From Niastella soli (GTDB lineage: Bacteria > Bacteroidota > Bacteroidia > Chitinophagales > Chitinophagaceae), in the NCBI RefSeq assembly GCF_017742245.1, contig NZ_JAGHKO010000011.1, positions 1 through 64,000 on the forward strand: a stretch of 64,000 nt of DNA, in the 5' to 3' direction. Positions 25,921 through 34,715 of the stretch are shown in pieces; within the stretch, counting starts at the first letter, position 1; every line of letters starts with the position of its first letter. The position numbers were made by a program, and so were the translations under genes. The notes below the pieces were generated by a model, which saw only the letters and a program-made list of their open reading frames with translations, was not told the origin of the DNA and made no database searches.

Positions 25921-25983
25921 ACTTTTAGACATATACCCGTTACGTCCAAACATTCTCTACAGTGTATTTAGTATCGAACTTTG
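25921..25983 (+). promoter_or_regulatory. Shared-architecture promoter, site 5
   Basis: CTTTTAGACATATA (ACAT at 25929-25932) and TCCAAACATTCT (ACAT at 25950-25953) are 21 bp apart. CGAACTTTGTG has TTTG at 25980-25983, 30 bp on. It is not part of the duplicated araC block, so it supports a true shared operator. It precedes the short exported protein at 26058. Confidence 0.65.
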
Positions 25984-26057
25984 TGTTATTAAATCAAAGC
26001 AACAACTGATCGGTAAACTCGAAGTAAATAGATTATATTTTAATTAAATTCAAACGC

Positions 26058-26270
26058 ATGAGAAGATTTTTTAAGGCTGCCTTCGTGGTTGCTGCCTTCA
26101 CGGTGAACAATGATGCAAATGCACAAGAAAGATTTTCTATTAGTGTCAAAGGTAGTTTTTTTCAAAAACCACCCGGTGACGGGTTCAAAGACCTGGCCTT
26201 TGGCGGAAGAGCAAATACCCACAATATGATAACAGAAATAGAAGTAGGACTCAAATATATGTTAATGTAA
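26058..26270 (+). pseudogene. Truncated exported barrel protein (70 aa)
   Basis: A good signal peptide (MRRFFKAAFVVAAFTVNNDANAQ) and one strand-like piece (RFSISVKGSFFQK) are joined directly to a C-terminal-looking strand (MITEIEVGLKYMLM-stop). This looks like a Bacteroidota outer-membrane barrel protein that lost its middle by in-frame deletion. It could instead be a genuine 70-residue exported protein. It is the only gene behind promoter site 5. Confidence 0.5.
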
Positions 26271-26333
26271 TACAGTTTTAAATTTCAGATTTGACAGGCA
26301 CAGTTTTCAGATTGGCGAGTGATGGTGAATAAC

Positions 26334-26356
26334 AAGGGGAGCTTCGGCTCCTCTTT
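26334..26356 (+). terminator. Rho-independent terminator
   Basis: GGGGAGC-TTCG-GCTCCTC hairpin with a stable UUCG loop and a following TTTT run. It ends the short unit from site 5. Confidence 0.8.
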
Positions 26357-26483
26357 TATCTTTGTCAATGTATGTTGGACCAAATGATGCGAAAGGGAAA
26401 ATGAGCAAGATGGCTTTTGATCGACAATTGCTCGATTAAAAAAGCGAATCTTGATTATCAATTAATTATACGGTTCCGAAAGT

Positions 26484-26507
26484 CCTCATTTAAGACTTTA
26501 AATGAGG
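26484..26507. repeat. Perfect 10-bp inverted repeat
   Basis: CCTCATTTAA-GACT-TTAAATGAGG with no mismatch. It lies within a weak TTG-started frame (26417-26683) that I do not accept as a gene. No T-run follows, so it is not a clear terminator. It could be an operator or a structured RNA. Confidence 0.5.
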
Positions 26508-26683
26508 TTGGGATAAAATATTTGATTTGTTTTACTGATGACACACAACTAACCATGGCGACCTGTGAAGCTATATGTACATCCCCTGCCTTTGATCCCG
26601 ACCTGCTGGCGAGACTTTTGTGCGTTAAATACAAAAGGGATATTGAATTTTCCACAAGAAACCGACTAATAGGTGGGGGCTAA

Positions 26684-27147
26684 AAACTAAGTGCGTTTCT
26701 ATATCTCATTGAGCTATAGGGCAAGCTGGCAGGCAGGGTAAATAAAGTAGGCCAACTATTGCATCTTGGTAGTGTAAGTAGTGTAGCAACGGTCATGTCT
26801 AGATCAAAACCTGGATTAGGGGTTACGAGGCACTTCCCGGCCGGTCCATATTCAAATGATGTTTGATTGAGTGCTTCTAATCACACTAATTTTAATATTT
26901 TAGCAGCAAAAAGGAAGAAACTAAAGTGTTAGAATATTTACATATTATAAATAGATTATTGGTAAAAATAAGATGTCAGAATTATGAGATAAATATTTTG
27001 GAGTACAAGATATAGGAAAGCAAGTGTGATTCGTTTCAAGATTATATTACCGAATTAGAAAACAAATAATAAAAATAGTCAACCCTGGGAAAAAGAATTT
27101 TTAAAATTAAATATCCAACCGCTCTGTACTTAAACTGCAACCAGATA
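26684..27147. other. AT-rich intergenic stretch
   Basis: No supportable gene, RNA or repeat. The right half is strongly AT-rich, as upstream regions in acquired DNA often are, and precedes the secreted protein at 27148. Confidence 0.4.
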
Positions 27148-27603
27148 ATGAAACCTCTACTATTATTGTTAATTTCTAGTATTTCATTCCTTTCCAGTAT
27201 TGCTCAAAGTAACCAAGTTGATGGTTGGGACAAGGATTGGGACTCTAAAGTCAAAGGAAAACTTAAAAGTATCAAGGTTGGAAGCCGAGCAACAGGTACT
27301 GCAATATTCTACTATAAATCGAATAAATCTATATTTTCAATCGTTAAACGCAGCCAGCATGGTTGGGATTCTGTATCATCAATTTGTGCCAATTTCCAAA
27401 ATGATACGCTTTTTAGAGTTTCTATAACACGTGGTTTGCGGGACAATACCAGAGGGTCTGCAATAATTTATTTAAAAGGAAACAAACTAATTGAACAAAA
27501 AATAGCTGGAATTATTTTTATTCCCTCAATACTATCACTGATTGATTCTTCTTATAAAATGCTGGAATATGCTAAGGGGGAATTGTCATGGCAACTTAAA
27601 TAA
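27148..27603 (+). CDS. Secreted hypothetical protein (151 aa)
   Basis: Signal peptide MKPLLLLLISSISFLSSIAQ, then about 130 residues of mixed beta type (KIFYYKSNKS-like strands, SAIIYLKGNKLIEQKIAG). Unrecognised. Base composition of gene and flanks is AT-richer than neighbours, hinting at acquisition. It stands alone, with no operon partner. Confidence 0.65.
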   Translation: MKPLLLLLISSISFLSSIAQSNQVDGWDKDWDSKVKGKLKSIKVGSRATGTAIFYYKSNKSIFSIVKRSQHGWDSVSSICANFQNDTLFRVSITRGLRDNTRGSAIIYLKGNKLIEQKIAGIIFIPSILSLIDSSYKMLEYAKGELSWQLK

Positions 27604-27751
27604 CCAATGGTAAATCCGGGTTGACCGTTAAATGACGCTGCTCGTAACAATTAAGCTAAAAAAGACGAACACTTCTACGGGGCTGGTGAAGTCCCGCGTT
27701 ATAGTCCATTTAATTTGAAAGGGTGCCTCAGGCAATATTACCGCCGGCTGG

Positions 27752-28336
27752 TCATCCTGTTTTCTTTTGTTGCTGTTGCCTCATCCGGCTTAATGTTTCG
27801 CGGGATACACCCAGAAAAGAAGCGAGCATATGCAACGGAACACGGTTGTATATATGCGGGCACATGTTAACGAAATTGTTGTATTTCTCTTCGGTAGTTT
27901 CACTGATATTGCTAAGGATCCTGTTCTGGGTTACTTCGAAATTTTTATAGTCTAATTTTTCTCTGAGTTTTCGAAACCGGGGAATCGTTTCACACAAGGC
28001 ATCGAACTTTTCTTTTTCAATCAGCAACAGCTCACTGTCTTCCAACGCATCGATATTAAATTTAGAGGGAAGACCGGAATGATAACTTTCATAATCACTG
28101 ATCCACCAATCTTCTACGGCAAATCGAAGGATATGTTCGGCACCGTCGTTACCTACGCGGTATAACCGAAGGCATCCTTTGGTTATAAAAGTATTATAAC
28201 GACTGACATCACCTTCCTGTAGTAAATACTGACGTTTACGAATCCGCTTTGGTATCGTTACCGCCTCTACAAGTTTCAGATCCTCATCGGTCAGCCCTCC
28301 ATTCACCTTCAAATAGTTGGCAAAAACTTCGAACAT
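27752..28336 (-). CDS. Crp/Fnr-family transcriptional regulator
   Basis: 194 aa from the chosen ATG. A longer frame from 28417 adds an unusual Cys-containing N-terminus that does not look like the family. Cyclic-nucleotide-binding-like beta roll about 20-120 (RQYLLQEGDVSRYNTFITKGCLRLYRV, ILRFAVEDWWISDYES), helix about 125-150, C-terminal HTH about 165-190 (VPLHMLASFLGVSRETLSRMR). This is the common Bacteroidota subgroup without clear cAMP residues. It is 92 nt downstream of the SDR gene on the same strand and may regulate it. Confidence 0.9.
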   Translation of the reverse strand: MFEVFANYLKVNGGLTDEDLKLVEAVTIPKRIRKRQYLLQEGDVSRYNTFITKGCLRLYRVGNDGAEHILRFAVEDWWISDYESYHSGLPSKFNIDALEDSELLLIEKEKFDALCETIPRFRKLREKLDYKNFEVTQNRILSNISETTEEKYNNFVNMCPHIYNRVPLHMLASFLGVSRETLSRMRQQQQKKTG

Positions 28337-28428
28337 TTTTAAAAAGCTTTTACCAAAGCTATCCAAAAAAGGCATATCAACAAACGGCAGCCTGCTATCA
28401 CAAAGGCAAGCTGCCATTTATTAAAGCA

Positions 28429-29196
28429 TTATTTCATCAGACTGATATTTGTCATACCGCCATCCACCAACAGCTCGCTGCCCAAAATAAAGGTTGATTC
28501 GTCAGACGCGAGAAATACAGCCGCCTGTCCGATATCAGCAGGTTGGCCAAGCCGGCCCACAGGGATCTGGTTCACCCAGACTTGTTTAATCAGGTCAACC
28601 TGTTCGGCAGGTGCGAATTTGTCAAACACCGGCGTATCGATACTACCGGGCGAAAGCACATTCACCCTGATCCTACGAGCTAACAGATCCAGGGAAAACC
28701 CTTTTGCGAAGGAAACTACAGCAGCTTTAGCGGCGCTGTAGATAGACATGCCCGGGATCGCCCGATGAGCGGCTGTAGAGCCTATTAAGATAACCGAACT
28801 GCCATCATTTAAATACGGTAGCGCCTTTTGAACCGTGAAGTATACGCTTTTCAGATTCAGGTCCATATACTTATCAAATCCATCTTCTCCTACGTCCGAC
28901 ACCGATCCCATTGGCGTGCCATCCACCACGCCGCCTGCATTCACCACCAATACATCAATCTTACCAAACTTGTTGAACGTTTCTTTAAAGATCCATTCCA
29001 GATCATCCAGATTTGTTACATCACCCTTGAGTCCAATAAAATTTGTTCCCAATTGCTCAACACATTTGTCTATTGTTTGCTGGTTTCTTCCGGTGATAGC
29101 ACCATTTGCCCCTTCCTTACTAAAGGAAGCAGCTATGCCGAAACCGATACCGCTGTTACCGCCGGTAACCACAGTTACTTTGTCTTTTAATTTCAT
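28429..29196 (-). CDS. Short-chain dehydrogenase/reductase
   Basis: 255 aa classical SDR. TGGNSGIG nucleotide motif at residues 11-18, NAGG, catalytic Ser (ILIGSTAAHR), YSAAK catalytic Tyr/Lys, and SPGSIDTP. The C-terminal GSELLVDGGMTN is typical of 3-oxoacyl-ACP-reductase/glucose-dehydrogenase-like members. Substrate unknown. All catalytic residues are present, unlike the SDR-like protein at 13568. Confidence 0.93.
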   Translation of the reverse strand: MKLKDKVTVVTGGNSGIGFGIAASFSKEGANGAITGRNQQTIDKCVEQLGTNFIGLKGDVTNLDDLEWIFKETFNKFGKIDVLVVNAGGVVDGTPMGSVSDVGEDGFDKYMDLNLKSVYFTVQKALPYLNDGSSVILIGSTAAHRAIPGMSIYSAAKAAVVSFAKGFSLDLLARRIRVNVLSPGSIDTPVFDKFAPAEQVDLIKQVWVNQIPVGRLGQPADIGQAAVFLASDESTFILGSELLVDGGMTNISLMK

Positions 29197-29304
29197 TCAA
29201 CAAATGTCACCCACACATGTCCTTCGCTACAAGGACCTTTGTCACAAAATAATGGTGATAAAGGTCACGTAAACACGGCGACTATTGAATGGTAGAAATT
29301 TATT

Positions 29305-29357
29305 ATTTTATTGATGTCCACCACAAAACGGTTCGAAAGTTGTTACCTGCAGCCCGC
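29305..29357 (+). repeat. 53-bp repeat, copy 1
   Basis: Matches copy 2 (30957-31009) without gaps at 43 of 53 positions, including CGGTTCGAAAGTTGT. Each copy is followed by a terminator-like hairpin, here GCCCGCC...GGCGGGC at 29362-29389. The two copies bracket the VOC and WYL genes in direct orientation. The rest of 29197-29513 holds no gene. Confidence 0.6.
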
Positions 29358-29513
29358 TTTCGCCCGCCGAAGCTATAACATTGGCGGGCTTCCTAAGTAA
29401 TTGCTTTCTCGCCGAATTTCTGCGGGCTACAAACGCTTACGCCAGAGCTTCAGCGGCGGCGCACGGACGATCAATGATTTGCAGGCTTTTTGCTTTAATT
29501 GGTATGCTAATGC

Positions 29514-29933
29514 TTATCTGCTACTCAACTTTCCATCAAACTTTTTGATAGCTTCTGCCATAATTGGCGTAAAGAAATTAACAAGGTTTCCATCCGGATC
29601 ACGGAACAAAAATGACCTGTTTCCCCAGGGCATTGTTGTTGGTTTTTGCACAATGCAATGCTGAAGAAAATCAGCCAGCCTTTTGTAATCGTTATCTACA
29701 TTTTCAGTGATAAATTCTATTATGGCTGTTCGATTCTGTGCGGCTTTTGCAACTTCCTCACCTCCAAATAGCTGTAAGGTTCTGGTACTCCCAATTGCCA
29801 AAGTGGCCCATTGGGTTTGCAGTTCGGCAAAATCATCGGTGTATTGAATTGCAGATATACCAGTGATATGATTGTAAAATTCCACGAGTTTTTTTACATC
29901 AGCCGTAATAACTCTAACTGACATCAGGTTCAT
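29514..29933 (-). CDS. VOC-family (glyoxalase-like) protein
   Basis: 139 aa from ATG 29933. It follows the regulator gene by 55 nt on the same strand. The vicinal-oxygen-chelate fold is suggested by MSVRVITADVKKLVEFYNHITGI at the start and by FLFRDPDGNLVNFFTP near the end, the usual second half-site. The function (dioxygenase, glyoxalase or drug-binding) cannot be told. The adjacent WYL regulator probably controls it. Confidence 0.87.
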   Translation of the reverse strand: MNLMSVRVITADVKKLVEFYNHITGISAIQYTDDFAELQTQWATLAIGSTRTLQLFGGEEVAKAAQNRTAIIEFITENVDNDYKRLADFLQHCIVQKPTTMPWGNRSFLFRDPDGNLVNFFTPIMAEAIKKFDGKLSSR

Positions 29934-29988
29934 AATACTGTTTTTATGGATAATATATGTTCTTTGTTGGAGCAAAGATGAAACAGGC

Positions 29989-30720
29989 TTATGACAAGGG
30001 TGTGTCAGGGGTGGTAAATTTTTTTTCTTTTTCAATTAAATATTCCCTCAGCGTCATTTTGTGCGGTTGAAAATTCAATTCAGTCAATTCAAGTTTTAGG
30101 ATGTTGTTAAGTTTGAACATTCTAAACTCCTTTCTTAATCTACAATAGGCAATTAACGCCCAACTTTCTTCAAGGCAATAATACAAGGCAAATGGCTCAA
30201 CAAACCTTACTGTTTTTTCTTTTTTGCCTAACGAATGATAATGAATATTGAGAACCTTAAATTCGATAAGGGCATGTTGGATTAGTGTAAGCAAATCGCT
30301 TTTTTGTGTTCTTAACAATAAGGGGCTAACAGCAATCCTGTTTGCTAAAAATTCAACCTTTTCTTTTGTAGAAAATTGCAATACTGCTTTTATTTTGTTC
30401 AAAGCAGATAGCAATTCTTCTGTAAATGAACGGTCGGTGTTCGATAATAAAAGTTGTTCTGCTGTAATTAATGCGTTTGCTTCGCTCCCGGTAAACATTA
30501 CAGGCGGTATTTTATATCCCTCCATTAGCGAATATCCTTTGCCATCTATTGTCAAAACAGGAATGCCTGCATCTTCAAGAGCTTTAATGTCTCTGTAAAT
30601 TGTTCTGATGCTTACATTGAATTTTTTAGAAAGTTGAGTGGCGGTCAAAAGACTTTTTGTTTGTAATTGTGTAGCTATTGAAACCAGTCTTGAGATCCGC
30701 TTTAAGTCGTTGTCGTTCAT
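29989..30720 (-). CDS. YafY-type HTH/WYL-domain regulator
   Basis: 243 aa from ATG 30720. N-terminal winged HTH (LTATQLSKKFNVSIRTIYRDIKALEDAGIPVLTIDGKGYSL) and a central WYL domain (about 130-210; LLTLIQHALIEFKVLNIHYHS, then WALIAYCRLRKEFRMFKLNNI). It directly precedes the VOC gene, a common pair in Bacteroidota. The family binds ligands or nucleic acid through WYL. From 30721 to 30956 no gene is seen. Confidence 0.9.
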   Translation of the reverse strand: MNDNDLKRISRLVSIATQLQTKSLLTATQLSKKFNVSIRTIYRDIKALEDAGIPVLTIDGKGYSLMEGYKIPPVMFTGSEANALITAEQLLLSNTDRSFTEELLSALNKIKAVLQFSTKEKVEFLANRIAVSPLLLRTQKSDLLTLIQHALIEFKVLNIHYHSLGKKEKTVRFVEPFALYYCLEESWALIAYCRLRKEFRMFKLNNILKLELTELNFQPHKMTLREYLIEKEKKFTTPDTPLS

Positions 30721-30956
30721 TTTTGCTAAAATGGTTCGCCGGCGGAATTTGCCAGCTGTATAGGTGTTCATTCCCCCCAGTGCTGAACCGACGCTGAATA
30801 AAGTTAATAAAGATGATATTTATTTCTATTGCTCTCTGCTTTTCATCTGTTAAAACAGCCGCTTTTTTATTCGAACACAATCCCCATCACCGACACATAT
30901 GTCTTTTTCACGTTGAGGTTTGAATCTTTATTAAATACCCATTGTAAAAATCTGCC

Positions 30957-31009
30957 ATTTTATTGAGATCAATCCGAAACCGGTTCGAAAGTTGTGACCT
31001 TCAGCCTGC
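30957..31009 (+). repeat. 53-bp repeat, copy 2
   Basis: Direct-orientation partner of 29305-29357, 1652 bp away. A terminator hairpin (AAAGCGCTGAATTTCAGCGCTTT plus T-run, 31019-31048) follows immediately. Both copies could be relics of one transcript end, or boundaries of an inserted VOC/WYL segment. Confidence 0.6.
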
Positions 31010-31018
31010 AGAAAAATT

Positions 31019-31048
31019 AAAGCGCTGAATTTCAGCGCTTTTTTTGTG
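31019..31048 (+). terminator. Rho-independent terminator
   Basis: AAAGCGCTGAA/TTTCAGCGCTTT stem with a following T7 run. No gene directly upstream on this strand explains it, which fits a lost gene or an insertion edge at the 53-bp repeat. Confidence 0.8.
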
Positions 31049-31149
31049 CATTTTAGCTACTTATTCCCACCTTTAGCCAATAAACAATAAAAGCAGTCAC
31101 CGGGAGTTTAATTAACTAATTTCCAATTCAATATTTTGAATGTATTAAT

Positions 31150-32292
31150 ATGAGTACACCTGTTAAACGTCTTAAAATTGGTGAAGGGAAAATAAGTGGC
31201 TATTCGTCGATATTCCTTGGGTTACTCTCCCTGACTGGCGTTATTTGTTTTAAATATCCGGAATGGCTCACCACACCGGAATTCAGAGAAATATATACAG
31301 GGGAGTCCATGAAGATATTGTTAACGGCTACCATTATCGCCTCATTTCTCTTTGCGCTCGTCAGTTTTATCCTTAGCAAACAAAAGAAATGGGCCATGGC
31401 GGGACTGCTCATTTGTAGCCTGTCCATAGTTTTCGGAGGTTTACAGGTACAGGGCCGGCCAGTTGAAAAACAAAGTTGGCACCTGGGCGTTGATTGGTTA
31501 TTGCTTGACCTGTTGCTTATGGCCGTGATCTTTGTTCCCATTGAAATGGTATTTCCTAAAAACAGGCAACAAAGCAAGTTTCACGAAGAATGGAGAACTG
31601 ATCTGCTTTATTTTGTTATCAGTCATTTGTTCATTCAGTTCTTTGGAGTGATCACCCAGAAGCCGGCAAAAATATTCTTTGGATGGATCGGATTGTCAGA
31701 GATTCAGCATTGGGTACAACAGCTTCCGTATGTTATTGAGCTTTTCTTTGCCTTTCTCATCACTGACCTTTTTCAATATGCCGCCCATCGTTTTTTCCAT
31801 TCACACACCTACCTGTGGCGCTTCCATTCCGTACACCATTCCACTAAACACATGGATTGGCTGGCCGGCTCAAGGACACATTTTGTAGACATCTTTGTGA
31901 CCAGGTCCATGACTTTTATCCCCTTGTATATTTTTGGATTTTCGGAGATCACTTTTAATACCTATATCATTTTCATGGCCATCCATGCGGTGCTCATTCA
32001 TGCCAACACCCGCATCAACTTTGGCTTCCTGAAGTATATTTTTGCTACGCCTCAATACCATCACTGGCACCATTGTGAAGATCCTAAATACTATGGCAAA
32101 AACTTTGCAACCATATTCCCGTTTATTGATAAGATATTCGGTACTTACTATCTGCCAGGCAATACCTGGCCCGAAGGCACCGGGTTGCGCGAGACGCATT
32201 TTCCCAAAGGGTATGTGAATCAACTGGTGTACCCATTTTCAAAAAGTCCTTTTGATAAAAACCTTAATATGGAGAATGAAACAAAGAGGTAA
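31150..32292 (+). CDS. Sterol desaturase/fatty-acid hydroxylase-superfamily membrane protein
   Basis: 380 aa. Several membrane segments in the first 210 residues, then the di-iron histidine boxes: HRFFH, FHSVHH and a distal HHWHH, the pattern of the fatty-acid-hydroxylase superfamily. Such enzymes hydroxylate or desaturate lipids at the membrane using oxygen. The substrate in Bacteroidota is uncertain. The N-terminal ~120 residues with four hydrophobic segments exceed the core family, so a fused membrane domain is likely. It stands alone, with a truncated integrase gene after it. Confidence 0.85.
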   Translation: MSTPVKRLKIGEGKISGYSSIFLGLLSLTGVICFKYPEWLTTPEFREIYTGESMKILLTATIIASFLFALVSFILSKQKKWAMAGLLICSLSIVFGGLQVQGRPVEKQSWHLGVDWLLLDLLLMAVIFVPIEMVFPKNRQQSKFHEEWRTDLLYFVISHLFIQFFGVITQKPAKIFFGWIGLSEIQHWVQQLPYVIELFFAFLITDLFQYAAHRFFHSHTYLWRFHSVHHSTKHMDWLAGSRTHFVDIFVTRSMTFIPLYIFGFSEITFNTYIIFMAIHAVLIHANTRINFGFLKYIFATPQYHHWHHCEDPKYYGKNFATIFPFIDKIFGTYYLPGNTWPEGTGLRETHFPKGYVNQLVYPFSKSPFDKNLNMENETKR

Positions 32293-32324
32293 CTATTAAT
32301 GCTTATTAGTAGAATTGGCAGCGT

Positions 32325-32798
32325 GTGGTACGCGACATTTTGCTAGTCAGTTGTTATACTGACCTGGCCTACGCTGATGTAAAGAAACTTAAGCGCTCCG
32401 AGATCATCATCGGCGTGGATGGCGAACAGTTGCTGGTGAGTCGCAGACAGAAAACGGATATCTCTGCCCGCATTCCTTTACTACCCGTGGCCCTTACCAT
32501 CATTGACCGCTACAAAGACTACCCCCATTGCCAGGGAAAAGACCTGGTACTTCCCATCCTCAGCAATCAGAAAATGAATGCCTATCTGGAGGAAATAGCC
32601 GACGTGTGCCATATACAGAAAACGCTTACTTATCACATTGCTCGACATGCATTCGCCACTACCATAACGCTCACTAATGGGGTGCCCATTGAGTCGGTCT
32701 CAAAGATGCTTGGTCATCGCAATCTGCGGACTACGCAGCATTATGCGAAGATTTTGGATAAGAAGATTGGGGAGGGTATGAAGGGGTTAAGGGCGTAG
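32325..32798 (+). pseudogene. Truncated tyrosine recombinase (C-terminal catalytic half)
   Basis: 157 codons from a GTG. They match the catalytic domain of Bacteroidota site-specific integrases from VRDILLVSCYTDLAYADVKKL to the box-II residues HIARHAFAT, LGHRN and nucleophile Tyr in QHYAKIL. The ~240-residue N-terminal arm and SAM-like domain are missing, with similarity starting abruptly at the GTG. It is probably an inactive relic of a mobile element that once used this spot. Confidence 0.8.
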
Positions 32799-32869
32799 GT
32801 TCCACGCCGAGCCACGGTGTTTCTAAACTTGGGCTTTTCCCGTTTGATCACTTACAACTGAGTATATGG

Positions 32870-33619
32870 CTATTTTGGTAAGCTATAAGTAATGTGTCCC
32901 TGTTCATCCAGGAAATTTAATTTGGCTGTTCCGATAGAATCAACAAACAATTGAAGCCTCGGCTTACCCATGCGATCGGCAAGTGTTACCATTGCAGTCT
33001 TGCTTTCATCCTTGCCTACAAATATCCGTTGCGCATATGCCTTTTGCCCGACCTTAGGTTTCATAAGGTTCTTCAATGTAGCTTCTTTTGTGGGACCATC
33101 AGGTAATTGCTGTGCTTTCTTGTATTCCGCCCGCCAGTCCCAAAAGGCAGGAGATGTTTGCCAGTCGTCAATATGCAGCCCGGTGCTTTGATCACCATTG
33201 TCATCGGCATAAGTTAGGTAAAGTACCTGATTCTGGTTATACTGATCAAATGAAAGGTGCCCTGTGGCCTGATACTTTCCGCTACTGTCCCTGCCACCCA
33301 TGAAAACCAGACCGCCATTCTCGGTGCCTTCGTCGTTGTAAAAAATCAGTCCGGGTCTGTTTTGCCCAGGAATGGGCGGGGTCAATGGTTTGCCGTAGGC
33401 AAGCACTTCAGGTGAACGCTCTTTGTTGGAAATAGCCATTCGCAGTTGGCCATTACTTTCTACGATGTTTATGCGTTCCGCCGTAATCTCTTTAAAACGA
33501 GAGGTGCCAGAATTGATGAAAGAATACAAACCTATGATCGCTAAAAGTAAGGTCAAGATGCCTGCATACCATTTAAGAAGTACTAAATCCTTCTGCATTT
33601 TGGCTATTTGCTGTTCCAT
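32870..33619 (-). CDS. Membrane-anchored hypothetical protein (249 aa)
   Basis: One N-terminal TM (about 14-33, WYAGILTLLLAIIGLYSFI) after a short coiled coil, then a 210-residue soluble domain with repeated short beta pieces (ERINIVESNGQLRMAISN; LQLFVDSIGTAKLNFLDEQGHITYSLP). These Asp/Gly-turn strand patterns recur, suggesting a repetitive beta fold. I know no function. It is transcribed alone. Confidence 0.75.
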   Translation of the reverse strand: MEQQIAKMQKDLVLLKWYAGILTLLLAIIGLYSFINSGTSRFKEITAERINIVESNGQLRMAISNKERSPEVLAYGKPLTPPIPGQNRPGLIFYNDEGTENGGLVFMGGRDSSGKYQATGHLSFDQYNQNQVLYLTYADDNGDQSTGLHIDDWQTSPAFWDWRAEYKKAQQLPDGPTKEATLKNLMKPKVGQKAYAQRIFVGKDESKTAMVTLADRMGKPRLQLFVDSIGTAKLNFLDEQGHITYSLPK

Positions 33620-33864
33620 TAAGAATATAATTGAATGAGGGTTAGTTAAGAGGACGCAAAAATAGCGTTTTGATTGCAGATCATATTTTAATACAGGTTA
33701 TTGTCATTTTTGGCGTTGGTTAAACGGGATGCGCTTATAGTACCTGCGCAGCGCTTAACCAACCTTTACTGATTACCATACAAACAATTTACTGACATCA
33801 GTGGAATTAGGCGGTCCATTTCTTTGAAGAGGCGCTTTTACAGTGTTTCTTTTTTTAGAGATCG

Positions 33865-34614
33865 TTATTTCTTAATTTCTTTGAGGATTGTCTTCATTTC
33901 TTCCACTTCCTTCTTCAATAATTGAAGATCCCTATTCTCCTCCCTCAACTGCCTGATCTGTTTTTCCTGCTCAATTGCGTACAATGTCAATTCTTCAATT
34001 TTCTTTAGTAACGTGGCCTGGTTATCGCCTACATCTATTCCATTCTTTTCAACTTCTTCTGCCGGGAGAACTTCCGGCAAGTGATGATATGTTTTTATGA
34101 ATTGTTCAACTTCACTGAGCGGGCGAAGTCGGTAGGTAGTATTGAAGACATAATCAGACCAGGGAAGCGATTTCACGACAACCTTTGTAAAGATGGCAGT
34201 ACCGGCAACAGCCAGCTTATATCCCTTTGTATCATGGCATCCAATGCCTACATTTCCATCCTGGTCCATTCTAAGTCCAGACTCTGCCCCTGCCAATGGT
34301 GCCAATAAAAATCCGAAGTTTAGGGGGCCTGCCGTTGATCCATATACAATACCTGCGTCACCCTCCTGAGTAATAGGGTTAAATGCCAGCGCATGTAAAG
34401 AACCACTATGGATTTTTACCATTTTCTGGTCGTTATGCATTATACGAATGCCGTCAAGCACAGCACCAGTTGCTATATCCAATTTAAATGCAGGCATACA
34501 AGCAAGGCCTAAACTGCCGCTGGGCGACCAGTTTTGAGCCTTCGCAGTTGTGGCGCCAAGAATAAAAATGATAGCAAAAGAAATGGAATAGAATCTCGCA
34601 AAAATAATGTTCAT
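33865..34614 (-). CDS. Secreted tail-fibre-like protein with C-terminal coiled coil
   Basis: 249 aa from ATG 34614, giving signal peptide MNIIFARFYSISFAIIFILGATTAKAQ. A longer frame to 34674 has no such leader. Middle repeats read like short fibre strands (LRMDQDGNVGIG, KLAVAGTAIFTKVVVKS). Then WSDYVF...LRPLSEVEQFIKTYHHLPEVLPAEEV...GIDVGDNQATLLKKIEELTLYAIEQEKQIRQL forms a long trimeric-looking coiled coil. Such proteins are common surface fibres in Bacteroidota. The role is unknown. Confidence 0.8.
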   Translation of the reverse strand: MNIIFARFYSISFAIIFILGATTAKAQNWSPSGSLGLACMPAFKLDIATGAVLDGIRIMHNDQKMVKIHSGSLHALAFNPITQEGDAGIVYGSTAGPLNFGFLLAPLAGAESGLRMDQDGNVGIGCHDTKGYKLAVAGTAIFTKVVVKSLPWSDYVFNTTYRLRPLSEVEQFIKTYHHLPEVLPAEEVEKNGIDVGDNQATLLKKIEELTLYAIEQEKQIRQLREENRDLQLLKKEVEEMKTILKEIKK

Positions 34615-34715
34615 AAAATGTGTAGTTCGGTATTTGGAAGACCTGCTTTGCAAGCCATAAATGTATAAGCGCAAAATAAGAAGTATTTGATTAAACGGTG
34701 ATGCTGTCTTAGCAA

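Noticed and set aside
26417-26683. 88-codon frame starting at TTG.
   Set aside because: No ATG near the start, a perfect inverted repeat inside, and no recognisable protein features.
29305-31009. The GGTTCGAA in the 53-bp repeat as a tRNA T-loop.
   Set aside because: No pairing stem around it and no acceptor, D or anticodon arms upstream in either copy.
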